From Halobacterium sp. R2-5 (GTDB lineage Archaea > Halobacteriota > Halobacteria > Halobacteriales > Halobacteriaceae), in NCBI RefSeq assembly GCF_011734195.1, contig NZ_JAANTH010000001.1, forward strand, positions 1,302,001 through 1,366,000: 64,000 nucleotides of DNA, read 5' to 3'. Positions 8,506-17,899 of the stretch are shown one piece after another; position 1 is the stretch's first letter; each line of letters opens with the position of its first letter. Below the pieces are notes generated by a model. The model made no database searches. It was not told the DNA's origin and saw only the letters and a program-made list of their open reading frames with translations. Made by a program: the position numbers and the translations under genes.

Positions 8506-9726
8506 GTGCCATCGCTGTACGGGCTCGAACGCTCCGGTGACGTCGAGAAGCTCGTCGAACTGCTCCGGGAGAGCGAGAAGGAGACGGTTCGGCGCCGCGC
8601 AGCGGAGATTCTCGGGAACCTCGACGACCCGGGCTCGGAGGGGCTGGACGCGCTCGTGGAGGCGATGAGCGACGAGGACGCGGGAGTCCGTGCGGCGGCT
8701 ATCGACGCGCTCACGCAACAGGAGGCCGTCGAGGCCCTGATGAAGGGGCTGGGCCAGTCGGTCCCGGAGACGGGAGCGACGTGGGCGCAGGCGGAGGCGT
8801 TCGTGGAGAGCCTCACCGCGGACACCGTGGAGTTGCGAATGGCGTCGGCGAACGTACTCGGGCTGCTCGCCGTGGAGGACTCGGCGAAGCCGCTGGCTCA
8901 GCGCCTGCAGTCGGAACCGCATCCGGAGGTACGGGCGCGGATTGCTCGCGCGCTCGGCCGCATCGGGGAACCGTCCGTCGCGGGCGTACTCGTGAAGTGT
9001 CTCGAAGGGCAGCCGCTCGGCGTGCGCCGTGAGGCCGCGGAGGCGCTCGGCCGGCTGAACGGAAACACGGCGCTGCGCGGCCTGCTACAGGTCGTCGACG
9101 ACGACAGCGAGGAGATGCGGCGGACGGCGGTGAGCTCGCTGGGGCAGTTCGAGACCGCCGAACCCGTGGACGCGCTGGTCGAGCGGCTGGGCGACGAGAG
9201 CGACCTGGTGCGGCGGGCGGCGGTGTTCTCGCTCATCGAGATTCTGTCGAACGTGCCGCCGGACCGCAGCCACGAGCTCCGGGAGACCATCGTCGACCGG
9301 ATGGCGGCCCGCAGCGACCCGTCTATCGTGGCGTCGCTCGTAGAGATCATCGAGGAGGGCACGCAGATTCACCAGCGCCGGAACGCGGTCTGGATGCTGG
9401 GGCGCGTCGCGGGCGCGAAGTCGACGAAGATGGAGGCCGTGGAGGCGCTCCGGGAGGTACTCGGCGAGGACGACGACCTCATCTCGCAGTTCGCGGCGAC
9501 GGGGCTGGCAGAGATCGGCGGCCGGATGGTGGAGACGGCGCTGCTGGAGGTCGTCGAGACCGACGAGTACGGCGAGGACGCGGTCGCGATGGCGGCGTTC
9601 GCGCTCGGGAAGGTCGGGGGGGAGCGTTCGCGAAAGCGCCTTGAGAAGCTCGTCGACGAGACGGAGAACGCGGAGGTCCGGCGGCGGGCGTTCTCGGCGA
9701 TATCGAAGCTCGGCGGGCACTCCTGA
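8506..9726 (+). CDS. Che-cluster HEAT-repeat protein
   Basis: About 406 residues made almost wholly of HEAT/PBS-lyase-type helical repeats, for example VRRRAAEILGNL, VRAAAIDALTQ, VRRAAVFSLIEIL and VRRRAFSAISKLG. In Halobacterium the homologous gene next to cheF encodes an archaea-specific chemotaxis protein found in interaction studies with Che proteins and the archaellum apparatus. The GTG at 8506 (VPSLYGLERSGDVEKLVELL) was preferred: a TATA-like ACTTATG near 8475 is at leaderless distance. In-frame ATGs at 8452 and 8479 are alternatives. Confidence 0.8.
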   Translation: MPSLYGLERSGDVEKLVELLRESEKETVRRRAAEILGNLDDPGSEGLDALVEAMSDEDAGVRAAAIDALTQQEAVEALMKGLGQSVPETGATWAQAEAFVESLTADTVELRMASANVLGLLAVEDSAKPLAQRLQSEPHPEVRARIARALGRIGEPSVAGVLVKCLEGQPLGVRREAAEALGRLNGNTALRGLLQVVDDDSEEMRRTAVSSLGQFETAEPVDALVERLGDESDLVRRAAVFSLIEILSNVPPDRSHELRETIVDRMAARSDPSIVASLVEIIEEGTQIHQRRNAVWMLGRVAGAKSTKMEAVEALREVLGEDDDLISQFAATGLAEIGGRMVETALLEVVETDEYGEDAVAMAAFALGKVGGERSRKRLEKLVDETENAEVRRRAFSAISKLGGHS

Positions 9727-9792
9727 CGGGTCGACGTCTGCAGTCGACCCGTGCTTCGTGTGGCGGTTTCAATTCCGAGAATCGCACGCAAA

Positions 9793-9801
9793 ACGTTATA
9801 T
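9793..9801 (+). promoter_or_regulatory. TATA box upstream of the cheF1 leader ORF
   Basis: ACGTTATAT in an otherwise GC-rich stretch. It is about 30 nt above ATG 9829 and about 105 nt above the cheF1 start, so the transcript should begin at the small ORF and not at cheF1. Confidence 0.5.
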
Positions 9802-9828
9802 GCGGCAGTTGAATAACTACGCCAAGCA

Positions 9829-9906
9829 ATGAGTACGGACGGGTCGGGCCGGCACGCGAACGACGGGGCTGGGGCGCGCGCACGTCCACTCGCGGGAGAG
9901 GAATGA
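9829..9906 (+). CDS. 25-codon leader ORF overlapping cheF1
   Basis: ATG 9829 opens a 25-residue reading frame (starts MSTDGSGRHANDGAG, ends PLAGEE). Its TGA overlaps the cheF1 ATG as ATGA. It is in a different frame from cheF1, so it is not an N-terminal extension. The TATA box at 9793-9801 places the probable transcript start at this ATG. It may act as a leader peptide coupling translation into cheF1. The peptide is low complexity, so protein function is doubtful. Confidence 0.4.
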   Translation: MSTDGSGRHANDGAGARARPLAGEE

Positions 9907-10772
9907 GCGAGTCCGAGTACAAGATCGCCGACGGCGCCGGCAAGTTCCTGCAGGCGGTCAAGGAGGGCCGGCGGATGAAGGACGCGGAGTGGACGAACGG
10001 CCGCATCCTCCTCTCGAACAAGCGCATCGTGCTCGCGGGCAACGACGGGAAGCGCAGCCTCCCGCTGTCGGAGGTGTCGAGTCTGAGCGGCCGATACGAC
10101 GTCAACCAGACCGTCGCGCAGGTCAGCGACTACGTCTCCCTGCAGATGAGCTCCGAGAGCGTGGTGCTGGTGTCGATGGGCGAGAACACCGAGCAGTTCG
10201 AGACGAAGCTCTACGGCGCCCTGCTCGACCAGACGGAGCTCCTGGTGAAACACCCGGCGGTGAAAGGCGGCGTCGTGCAGGACGGGTCCTTCGAGCGCGC
10301 GCGCATCAAGGTAGACGACGAGCAGTTGAGCGTCGCGCTGCAGAGCGGGTCGTTCGTCTCCGTGGACCTCGACGACGTGGGGTCGGCGGAGGCCGCCTCC
10401 CTAGACGTGCAGGGCGAGCAGAGCCCCGTGCTCAAAGTCGAGCACACCGTCGAGGACACGAGCGTGCAGACGTACTTCTCCAGTGACTCGCACACGTGCT
10501 CGATTCTGGAGTCGCTGCTGACGAAGGAGGCCCAGAAGAGTCAGGGCTCCGTGGACCTCTCGGAGACGGAGAAGCGCGTGCTGATGGCGCTGTACTCTGG
10601 CGTGTCGTCGTTCGAGATTCCGGACTTCCTCGGGATGGACGTCGACGAGGTCGAGAGCATCTTCGAGCGACTCATCGAGGTCGACGTCCTCGAGGAGGTG
10701 CGCAAGCGCCGCGAGGTGACGATGAAGACCCGCGGGCGGAACATCGCGAGCGAGGCTATCAACGAGGAGTAG
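9903..10772 (+). CDS. cheF1: Archaeal chemotaxis protein CheF1 (DUF439)
   Basis: 289 residues. CheF proteins bridge phosphorylated CheY, CheD and CheC to the archaellum ring proteins ArlCE and ArlD, and are required for switching in Halobacterium. The N-terminal region has RMKDAEWTNGRILLSNKRIV, resembling the paralogue at 10812 (GRVVMSKRRIVLAAE). The C-terminal part LSETEKRVLMALYSGVSSFE reads as a winged-helix-like domain in both. It follows the HEAT protein and overlaps a short leader ORF; cheF2 is convergent. Confidence 0.9.
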   Translation: MSESEYKIADGAGKFLQAVKEGRRMKDAEWTNGRILLSNKRIVLAGNDGKRSLPLSEVSSLSGRYDVNQTVAQVSDYVSLQMSSESVVLVSMGENTEQFETKLYGALLDQTELLVKHPAVKGGVVQDGSFERARIKVDDEQLSVALQSGSFVSVDLDDVGSAEAASLDVQGEQSPVLKVEHTVEDTSVQTYFSSDSHTCSILESLLTKEAQKSQGSVDLSETEKRVLMALYSGVSSFEIPDFLGMDVDEVESIFERLIEVDVLEEVRKRREVTMKTRGRNIASEAINEE

Positions 10773-10811
10773 CGCGCGGTTCCGGTTTTGCGGCGCAGCG
10801 CCGCCCAGCAG

Positions 10812-11675
10812 TTACATGTTGACGTCTTCGATGTGCTCGCTGACGGCGGCGCGGCCCATCGACGTGAGGTAGGTTCCGTCGTCGTCGCGGACGAGATCCT
10901 TGTCGATGAGGTCGTTGAGGAACATCGTGAGCCGGCTGGCGTCGACGCCGAGCACAGTCGCGAGGTTGGCGTCCGGGCCGCTGGAGTAGATGGCGACGAG
11001 CGCCTCGATCTCGTCGCTGGTGAGTTCGACGTCGGCGAGCTCCTGCTTGAGCTGGGTGTAGCGGAGGCGGATGAAGCGCCCGAGGAGGTTCATCTTCCGG
11101 CCGGAGTCGAGGGCCAGCTCGGTCGTGACGGGGCCGGTGTCGCCCATGTGGCGGACGGAGAGCATCGAGCGCGTACTGCCGCGGAGTTCGCGCTCGACGC
11201 GCTCGAAGTGCGTGACCGTCGAGACGTCGAGTTCGGCGGCGACGTCGCCGCGCAGCTCGACGGTGCCGGGGGAGACGAAGAGGCCGCCCGACTCGAACGG
11301 CTGGTCGGTGACGCGGCCGCCGCGGCGCGCGGGGTGTTTGGCGTACACCTTCGACCCGTTCAGCAGGCCCTTGAAGACGAGGATGACGAACCGTTCGACG
11401 GTGTCACCGGCGCCCTCGACGACGGCGACGCGGCGGTCGCCGTCGCGCTCGTAGGCGATGGTGACGGTGTCGTCGAAGAACGCCGCGAGGTCGCCGGGCG
11501 CGGTCTCGTGCTGGACGTCGAAGACGCCGCCGAGGGGGATGGTCACTTGCTCGCTCTCCGCGGCGAGCACGATGCGGCGCTTGCTCATCACGACGCGGCC
11601 GCGCACGGGTTCGGCGTGCGTGGCCGTGTCGGGGATGAACGACGTGACGAAGTCCGCGATGGCTGATTCCGACAT
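10812..11675 (-). CDS. cheF2: Archaeal chemotaxis protein CheF2 (DUF439)
   Basis: 287 residues, paralogue of CheF1. Shared landmarks are GRVVMSKRRIVLAAESEQVT, the KVYAKHPARRGGRVTD segment (CheF1: LLVKHPAVKGGVVQD) and a C-terminal helical part ELTSDEIEALVAIYSSGPDA. Two CheF copies in opposite orientation on either side of a 40-bp gap is the arrangement known from Halobacterium. CheF2 is read in the direction of the cheR-cheY operon and starts about 60 bp beyond the cheR stop, so it may be its last cistron. Confidence 0.9.
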   Translation of the reverse strand: MSESAIADFVTSFIPDTATHAEPVRGRVVMSKRRIVLAAESEQVTIPLGGVFDVQHETAPGDLAAFFDDTVTIAYERDGDRRVAVVEGAGDTVERFVILVFKGLLNGSKVYAKHPARRGGRVTDQPFESGGLFVSPGTVELRGDVAAELDVSTVTHFERVERELRGSTRSMLSVRHMGDTGPVTTELALDSGRKMNLLGRFIRLRYTQLKQELADVELTSDEIEALVAIYSSGPDANLATVLGVDASRLTMFLNDLIDKDLVRDDDGTYLTSMGRAAVSEHIEDVNM

Positions 11676-11738
11676 GGCCCCTCGTGTTAGGGGTAGTTGG
11701 TCAGTCAGGTAGAATAAGCGTTTCTTCTCGTCGCACCG

Positions 11739-12542
11739 TCACGCTTCGTCGAGCCGGCGGTAGATGCGGATGCGGGGGTCGGCGGCCTCGAAGCGCTCCT
11801 TGACGCCGCTCGGGAGCGTCTCCGTCTGGCCGAGCACGAGGTGGCCGCCGGGGCGCAGGGACGCGCTGACGGTGTCGAGGATGGGGCGCTTGTACTGCTT
11901 GTCGATGTAGATGCAGACGTTCCGACAGCAGACCAGGTCGAAGCCCGACTTGGGGTCGTCGGTGATGAGGTCGTGGCGCTCGAAGGTCACGAGGTCCTTG
12001 ACGTGGTCGGCGACGACGAACCCGCGGTCGCCGCGCTCCTCGACGTACTCCATGGGGTCGTCGAGGAAGTCCAGCTGGTCGCGGATGTCGGCGGTGCGCG
12101 TGCTCTCGTAGTACCCCTGACGGGCGCGGTCGAGGGCGTCCTCGTCGATGTCGGTCGCGAGGATGTCGACGTCCCGCGGCGGGAGGCCGGCGTCGAGCGC
12201 GAGCATCGCGAGCGAGTAGGGCTCGCGGCCGTCCGCGCACGCGGCCGACCAGATGGACACCGACGGGCGCTCGCCGTCGGTGTCGACGAGCACGTCTTCG
12301 AGCGCGGCCCAGACCTTGTTGTCGCGGAAGAACTGCGTGACGTTGACGCTGAGCGTGTCGAGGAGGGCCGCGCGCTCGTCTTCGTCCTCGCGGAGCACGT
12401 CCAGGTATTCGGCGTACGTGTCGGTGTCTCGACGGCGCATCCGCGCGGATACCCGGCGGTCGAGGTAGGCGTCGTCGTAGTAGCTGGTGGCGAACGTCGT
12501 CTCGCGCTCGACGAACTCGAGGAGGTCTTCGAACTCTGTCAA
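11739..12542 (-). CDS. cheR: Chemotaxis protein methyltransferase CheR, TTG start
   Basis: 267 residues. SAM-dependent methylation of transducer glutamates. Visible are the N-terminal helical domain ([20 protein letters not shown]), the SAM-binding motif [19 protein letters not shown] (equivalent to the usual GCSTGEEPYS), [19 protein letters not shown] and the late motif [11 protein letters not shown]. No ATG precedes the conserved N-terminus; TTG at 12540-12542 overlaps the cheD stop as TTGA, giving [10 protein letters not shown]. This matches the overlap habit of the operon. Confidence 0.9.
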   Translation of the reverse strand: MTEFEDLLEFVERETTFATSYYDDAYLDRRVSARMRRRDTDTYAEYLDVLREDEDERAALLDTLSVNVTQFFRDNKVWAALEDVLVDTDGERPSVSIWSAACADGREPYSLAMLALDAGLPPRDVDILATDIDEDALDRARQGYYESTRTADIRDQLDFLDDPMEYVEERGDRGFVVADHVKDLVTFERHDLITDDPKSGFDLVCCRNVCIYIDKQYKRPILDTVSASLRPGGHLVLGQTETLPSGVKERFEAADPRIRIYRRLDEA

Positions 12543-13015
12543 ATCACGTCCACCCCGTCTACGCGGTCTATCCGTACGTCGCCGCTGGCGGGGGAAAAGG
12601 TCACCGAACGCCCGGTGCTGCCGCCGGTCTCGGACGCGAGCAGCGGAATGTCGGCTTCGTCGAGCGCTCGCTCGGCGGCCGCGACGTTCCGGTCGCCGAT
12701 GGCGTCCCCGACGGAGATGTCGAGCATCGCGGAGCCGCCGACGAGCTTCGCGGCGACGCTGTCGGGGTCGGCGCCGCGGCGGTACATCGCCGCGAGCATG
12801 TCGTCGAGCCCGGAGTCGACGTACTTCGCGGGCGTCTCCGCGGGCGACGGCGCGGCGGGCAACATCGCGTGCAGCAGCCCGCCGACCGCGGCGTCTTCGT
12901 CGTAGACCGCGACCGCGACGCAGGAGCCGAGGCCGCTCGTGACGAGCGTGTCGTCGGCGTCCGTGACCCGCCAGTCGGCGACGCTGACGCGGGCCTTCCG
13001 CGTCTCGCTGCTCAC
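12539..13015 (-). CDS. cheD: Receptor glutamine deamidase CheD
   Basis: 158 residues. CheD deamidates transducer glutamines and binds CheC and CheF. The catalytic signature is intact: [14 protein letters not shown] supplies threonine and cysteine, and GGLLHAML supplies the histidine, followed by [11 protein letters not shown] and KLVGGSAM. The start overlaps the cheC2-type gene stop by 4 bp (ATGA) and the stop overlaps cheR. This places CheD in one coupled unit with the CheC proteins it regulates. Confidence 0.93.
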   Translation of the reverse strand: MSSETRKARVSVADWRVTDADDTLVTSGLGSCVAVAVYDEDAAVGGLLHAMLPAAPSPAETPAKYVDSGLDDMLAAMYRRGADPDSVAAKLVGGSAMLDISVGDAIGDRNVAAAERALDEADIPLLASETGGSTGRSVTFSPASGDVRIDRVDGVDVI

Positions 13016-14184
13016 GACCCCTCACCCTCCGTGTCGTACTCCGGCGGGAACTCGGGGTCGGCGTCGCTCGCGGAGAGCTCGGTCGCGATCTCGGCGACTG
13101 TGTCGGCGTCCTCCGGACTGGGGAACGCACAAACCCGGCACGTCAAGTCGTCGCTGAGCGCGACGGTGGCGTCCACGACGGCGACGGCGTCGGCGTGCCG
13201 GCCGTACGCGGCCGCGACCGTGTCGAGGACCGCGCGACCGTCGTCGTGGACGTGCGACGGCGTGGAGACGTCGATGGTAGCGTCGAGGGCGTTCGCCCAG
13301 CCGTCGAGGACGCCGCTGGCGGTGACGTTCCCGAGTTCCGCGACGGCGCTCTCCGCGAGCGCCGGGTCGGGGTCGCTCTCGGGGACGAGCGCGTCCGCGA
13401 CCGCGCCGGACTCGTCCTCGTCGAACAGCACCGCGAGCACGGTTCGGACGGGGCCGTCGCTCTCGAAGACCGCGCCCTCGTAGGCGGCGTCGTCGAGCAG
13501 CGACGGGACGTCCTGGACGGGCACGAAGTCGAAGTGGGACTCCACGGCGTCCGGGTCGATGCCGGTCATCGCGGCGAGGTGGTCGGCGACGGCGTCGGCG
13601 CTGTGCGCGGTCAGTTGGGCGTACGCGGCGAGCGCGTCCGGGGACAGCGAGCCGTCGTCCCCGAGGTAGTCGACGAACTCGTCGGGCGCGGGCAGCACGG
13701 CGAACCGGCAGGCGCCGTCGACGCCCGCGAGGCCGATGTGGCTCTCGAAGACGAACGCGGCGCCGTCGGCGACTGCGACGTCACCGACGAGCGAGTCGTC
13801 GCCGTCGACGTGCTCCGGCGGTCGGATGTCGATGGTCTCGTCGGCCTGTTCCGCCCAGCCGTCGACGAACCCGCTGGTGAGGATGTTCGCGACTTCGGGG
13901 AGCGCGTCGCCGCCGAGGCCGGTCTCCTCGGCGACCCTGGCGGCGAACGGCTCGTCGAAGGAGACGAGCGCGCGCCCGGCGAGCGCGCCGTCGAACGGCA
14001 CCGCGATACGGGTGGCGGCGCCCCCCAGGAACGCCGCGAGACCGTCCGCGTCGACGAGCGTGGTCCGCGAAATGTCGCAGTGCGCGGGGACGCCGGTCAG
14101 CGTCTCGAGGGCGTCCGCGGCGCGCCGACCGCCTTCCGCGCCCGTCCGGCTGAACGACGCCAGCGAGTCGAGGTCGACGCGCAT
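13012..14184 (-). CDS. Two-domain CheC-type CheY phosphatase
   Basis: 390 residues, about twice the CheC length, with two CheC domains. Each carries the full phosphatase pattern (D/S-x3-E-x2-N-x22-P): first DALPEVAN to the proline before EHV, second SAVAELGN to STPSH. CheC removes phosphate from CheY and forms complexes with CheD. The N-terminal unit (residues 1-200) and C-terminal unit (200-375) each end in a typical [18 protein letters not shown] segment. Start 14184 overlaps the stop of the single-domain cheC by one base. Confidence 0.87.
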   Translation of the reverse strand: MRVDLDSLASFSRTGAEGGRRAADALETLTGVPAHCDISRTTLVDADGLAAFLGGAATRIAVPFDGALAGRALVSFDEPFAARVAEETGLGGDALPEVANILTSGFVDGWAEQADETIDIRPPEHVDGDDSLVGDVAVADGAAFVFESHIGLAGVDGACRFAVLPAPDEFVDYLGDDGSLSPDALAAYAQLTAHSADAVADHLAAMTGIDPDAVESHFDFVPVQDVPSLLDDAAYEGAVFESDGPVRTVLAVLFDEDESGAVADALVPESDPDPALAESAVAELGNVTASGVLDGWANALDATIDVSTPSHVHDDGRAVLDTVAAAYGRHADAVAVVDATVALSDDLTCRVCAFPSPEDADTVAEIATELSASDADPEFPPEYDTEGEGS

Positions 14185-14771
14185 CAGATGCTGTTGATCA
14201 TCGAGACGAACTCCTCGATGTCCGGGAACGAGTAGATCTTCGCCTCGACGTCCGCGTCGGGCGCCGACAGCGTGGCGTCGAACACCATCGCGATCTCGTG
14301 CTCGCCGGGGTCGACGCAGTGCGCGACGATGTCGTCGCCCGAGGCCCGGAAGAGGTTCGGCGTGGAGATGTCGATGGTGCGGCCGAGGACGTTCGCCCAG
14401 CCGTCGATGAACCCGCTGGTCATGATGTTGCCGACCTCGCGGATCGCGGAGCGTTCCATGTCGCTGTACGCGCCGCCGTCGCTCTCGATGCCGCCCATCA
14501 TCGTGGAGGCGACGCGGCGCGCGCTCGCGTCGTCGAACAGCACGAGCACGGAGCCGTAGGGCTTCTCGGTCAGCGGGACGTTCACGCCGACCTGCTTCTG
14601 GTTGCCGAGGTGGGCGCCGAGGTCCTCGACGTCGAGGACGTTGATCTTCGTGATCTCCATCTCGGTGTCGACGCCGGTGAGCTGGCTGAGGTTGTCCGCG
14701 ACCGTCGAGGCGCCCTCGCGGGCGAGTTCGTTCACCGTCTGCAGCCGCCGGATGTCTATCATCGTGCTCAT
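14184..14771 (-). CDS. cheC: Single-domain CheC phosphatase
   Basis: 195 residues. The motif SAIREVGNIMTSGFIDGWAN with a proline 22 residues after the asparagine (DISTPN) is the intact CheC active site. Only one such helix is present, as in other short CheC forms that keep a single site. The N-terminal helix RLQTVNELAREGASTVADNL is the CheC/FliY-type start. It lies directly after cheA (3-nt gap) and before the two-domain paralogue. Confidence 0.9.
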   Translation of the reverse strand: MSTMIDIRRLQTVNELAREGASTVADNLSQLTGVDTEMEITKINVLDVEDLGAHLGNQKQVGVNVPLTEKPYGSVLVLFDDASARRVASTMMGGIESDGGAYSDMERSAIREVGNIMTSGFIDGWANVLGRTIDISTPNLFRASGDDIVAHCVDPGEHEIAMVFDATLSAPDADVEAKIYSFPDIEEFVSMINSI

Positions 14772-14773
14772 GG

Positions 14774-16855
14774 TTAGAGGGTCGACACGTCCAGGATGGT
14801 CACCACGTCGCCCTCCCCGAGGACCGCCGCGCCGGAGAGGCCCGGAATCCCGGAGAGGATGCCCTCGAAGGGCTTGACGACGACTTCCTCCTGGCCGCGG
14901 ACGTCGTCGCAGTGGACCGCCACCTGTCGCTCGGTGTCGCGGATGCGGACGAGCATCCCGTCGTCCTCGCGGGTCTCGCCGGGGACGTTCAGCGCGTCGC
15001 CGAGGCGCACGAGCGGGTAGACCGTCTCGTCGTACGTGATGACTTCCTCGCCGTCGACGGACTTCACCTGCTTCATCCGCGAGATCTCGTCGACGGTCTT
15101 GATGGGGATACCGTACTCCTCGCCGCCGCTCTCCACGAACAGCACCTTCACGATGGCGACCGTCACCGGCAGCGTCATCGTGAACGTCGTCCCCTCGCCG
15201 GGGACGCTGGAGACGGAGACGGAGCCGTCGAGCCGCGAGACCGTGTCGCGGACGACGTCCATCCCGACGCCGCGCCCGGAGACGTCGGTCACCTCGTCGT
15301 TCGTGGAGAACCCCGGGTGGAAGACGAGGTCCTCGACCTCCGCGTCGGTGAGTTCGTCGACTTCCTCGCGGGACTTGACCCCCTTCTCGACGGCCTTCTC
15401 GCGGACGCGCTCGCGGTCGATGCCGCCGCCGTCGTCGCGCACCTCGATGATGACCTGGTCGCGGTGGCGCTCCGCGGACAGCGTCACCGTCCCCTCGGGG
15501 TCTTTCCCGTTGGCCTCCCGCACTTCGGGCGGCTCGATGCCGTGGTCGACGGCGTTCCGCAGCAGGTGCATCAGCGGGTCGCTGATCTCCGTGAGGATGG
15601 TGCGGTCGAGCTCGACGTCGTCGCCCTCCACGACGAACTCGATGTCCTTGTCCTGCTCCCGCGCGAGGTCCCGTACCAGCCGCGGGAACTTCCCGACGAT
15701 CTTCTTCATCGGGACCAGCCGCATGTCCATCACGGTGTCCTGGAGGCTCCCGGAGATCTTGTCGAGCTCGTCGAGTTCGTCGGCGACCTGCCGGTCGCCG
15801 CTCTCCATCCCGCGACGGAGCTTGATGCGGGTGGTCACGAGCTGTTCGACGAGCCCGTGGAGCTCGTCGAGCTGGTCGACGTCCACGCGGACGGACTGAA
15901 TCTCCGTGTCCGTCGAGGCGACCGCGTCGCTGCCACCCTCGGCTTCATCGGCGCCGTCTCCGGCGTCCTCGTCCGCGTCGTCGCTCGGCTCCGACTCCGC
16001 ACGCTCGGCGCTCGCTTCGGTCTCGCCGGCTCCCACTTCGGCCAACGCCTCCACGTCGACGTCTTCGGCCGCCAGTTCGTCCGCCGGCCCGTCGGCGCCG
16101 CCAGTGCTGTCCGCGAGCTCCGTGACCGTGGCGTCGGTGAGCTTCGGGAAGCCGTGGACGGTCGCGGCGACGTCGTCGACGTCGCTGCCGACGACGAGGT
16201 CGAAGCCGTCCTCGTACTCGCCGTCGTTGATGGCGTCCACGCCGGGGTCGGCGCCCAGCAGGTCGAACGACTCCTGGGCGGCCTCCAGCACGAACATGCC
16301 GTCGACGCCCTTCATCTGGGAGTCGCCCATGTCGACCTCCACGAGGAAGACCCGGCCGTCGACGCTCTCGACGGTGTCTCGGTCCACGATGGCGAACGGG
16401 TCCGCGTCCGGTTCGTCCTCGCCGCCGGGCTGGGCCGCCGCCTCGTCGGCGTCCGCCGTCTCCTCGCCGGACTCGTCACCGGCTTCGTCGAGGACCGCGC
16501 GCACGGACTCGACGGTGTCCGAGACGTCCCGTTCGACCTCGCCGCTCGCCTCGATCTCGTCGAGGCACGCCTCGATCTCGTCGACGCCCTCGAAGATGCG
16601 GTCCATCCGGTCGCCCGTCACCGCGAGGTCGCCCTGGCGCATCGCGTCCAGGAGGTCCTCGACGGCGTGGGCGAGGTCGCTGGCGTCCTCGAAGCCCATC
16701 GCGCCGAAGTTCCCCTTCAGCGTGTGGGCGGTCCGGAAGATGGCGTCCATCGCCTCCTCGTTGCCGGGGTCGGACTCCAGCTCCAGCAGCGCGTTGTTCA
16801 GGTTGGTTACGTGTTCTTCGCCCTCGCGTACGAACGCTTCCAGGTAGTCGTCCAT
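14774..16855 (-). CDS. cheA: Chemotaxis histidine kinase CheA
   Basis: 693 residues. Domains in order: HPt (residues 1-105) with the phosphorylated His44 in FRTAHTLKGNFGAMGF, a CheY-binding P2-like region, a long acidic linker (about 250-320), the dimerisation helices from VRVDVDQLDELHGLVEQL, the ATPase core with N box LMHLLRNAVDHGIE, G1 box VRDDGGGID, G2 box GRGVGMDVV and GEGTTFTM, and a C-terminal CheW-like domain. It receives transducer signals and phosphorylates CheY and CheB. The cheB stop is immediately adjacent to its start. Confidence 0.96.
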   Translation of the reverse strand: MDDYLEAFVREGEEHVTNLNNALLELESDPGNEEAMDAIFRTAHTLKGNFGAMGFEDASDLAHAVEDLLDAMRQGDLAVTGDRMDRIFEGVDEIEACLDEIEASGEVERDVSDTVESVRAVLDEAGDESGEETADADEAAAQPGGEDEPDADPFAIVDRDTVESVDGRVFLVEVDMGDSQMKGVDGMFVLEAAQESFDLLGADPGVDAINDGEYEDGFDLVVGSDVDDVAATVHGFPKLTDATVTELADSTGGADGPADELAAEDVDVEALAEVGAGETEASAERAESEPSDDADEDAGDGADEAEGGSDAVASTDTEIQSVRVDVDQLDELHGLVEQLVTTRIKLRRGMESGDRQVADELDELDKISGSLQDTVMDMRLVPMKKIVGKFPRLVRDLAREQDKDIEFVVEGDDVELDRTILTEISDPLMHLLRNAVDHGIEPPEVREANGKDPEGTVTLSAERHRDQVIIEVRDDGGGIDRERVREKAVEKGVKSREEVDELTDAEVEDLVFHPGFSTNDEVTDVSGRGVGMDVVRDTVSRLDGSVSVSSVPGEGTTFTMTLPVTVAIVKVLFVESGGEEYGIPIKTVDEISRMKQVKSVDGEEVITYDETVYPLVRLGDALNVPGETREDDGMLVRIRDTERQVAVHCDDVRGQEEVVVKPFEGILSGIPGLSGAAVLGEGDVVTILDVSTL

Positions 16856-17899
16856 TCAGGAACTCCTCCGTATCGAATCAGTGATCGCTTCGGTCAGCCG
16901 GTCCGCGGGCAGCACGTCGTCGACGCAGCCGGTCTCGATGGCGCGGTCGGGGATGCCGAACACCGCGCTCGTCGCCTCGTCCTGCGCGAACGTCGCGCCG
17001 CCCGCTCCCTTCACGGCGCGGATGCCCTCCGCGCCGTCCGTCCCCATCCCCGTCAACACGACCGCGACGAGCGGGTCGGTGACGCGCTCGGCCGCGGACT
17101 CCATCGTCACGTCGATGGCGGGCCGCACGCTGTGGCGGCGCTCGCTCTGGTCGAGGCGCACCCGGAGCCGGCCGTTCGAGTACCCCGACACCTGCATGTG
17201 GTAGTCGCCGCGCGCGACGAGGCCCTCGCCGCCGCTGATGCGGTCGCCGTCGTCGGCCTCCTTGATGTCGTACTCGCTGGTCTGGTCGAGGCGCTTGGCG
17301 AACCGCGACGTGAACTGGTCGGGCATGTGCTGGACGACGAGCACGCGGAAGTCCGCCTCCCGCGGGAGCGCGCCGAGAATCGACTCCACGACGTTCGGCC
17401 CGCCCGTCGACGCTCCGACGAGCAGCGTCGGGTGGTCGACGTACTCCGCGTCCGTCGTCGGCGCGGTGGTCGGCGCGGTCTGCTCGACGTCGTTGCCCGC
17501 TTCCGGGTCCGCGGCGGCGACCCGTTCGACGGTGGCCACCAGCTCCTCGCTGTGGCCGGAGAGCTCCGTCGAGATGGTGCCACCGGGCTTCGCGAACGCG
17601 TCGACCGCGCCCTTCTCCATCGCTTCCAGCGTCGCGTCGGCGCCCTCGGTGGTCAACGCGGACAGCATCAGAATCGGCGTCGGGTGGCGGTCCGTGATGG
17701 CCTCGACGGCCTCGATGCCGTTCATCTCCGGCATCTCGACGTCCATCGTCACCACGTCCGGGTCGATGGATTCGACCTTCTTGACGGCCTGCTTGCCGTT
17801 GGCCGCGGTGTCCACGACGTCGACGCCGCCGTCCTCGAGGATGTCGCTGATGATGGTCCGCATGAAGTGCGAGTCGTCGACCACCAGCGCCGTCGTCAT
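16856..17899 (-). CDS. cheB: Chemotaxis response regulator methylesterase CheB
   Basis: 347 residues from ATG 17899, which overlaps the cheY stop by 4 bp. The N-terminal receiver has the acidic pair DD (residues 8-9), phosphoacceptor Asp53 in VVTMDVEMPEMNG, and the conserved lysine in FAKPGG. The C-terminal methylesterase has the catalytic triad in LLVGASTGGP (Ser), VVQHMPDQF (His) and GMGTDGAEG (Asp). It demethylates and deamidates transducers for adaptation. The linker between the domains is Thr/Ala-rich. Confidence 0.95.
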   Translation of the reverse strand: MTTALVVDDSHFMRTIISDILEDGGVDVVDTAANGKQAVKKVESIDPDVVTMDVEMPEMNGIEAVEAITDRHPTPILMLSALTTEGADATLEAMEKGAVDAFAKPGGTISTELSGHSEELVATVERVAAADPEAGNDVEQTAPTTAPTTDAEYVDHPTLLVGASTGGPNVVESILGALPREADFRVLVVQHMPDQFTSRFAKRLDQTSEYDIKEADDGDRISGGEGLVARGDYHMQVSGYSNGRLRVRLDQSERRHSVRPAIDVTMESAAERVTDPLVAVVLTGMGTDGAEGIRAVKGAGGATFAQDEATSAVFGIPDRAIETGCVDDVLPADRLTEAITDSIRRSS

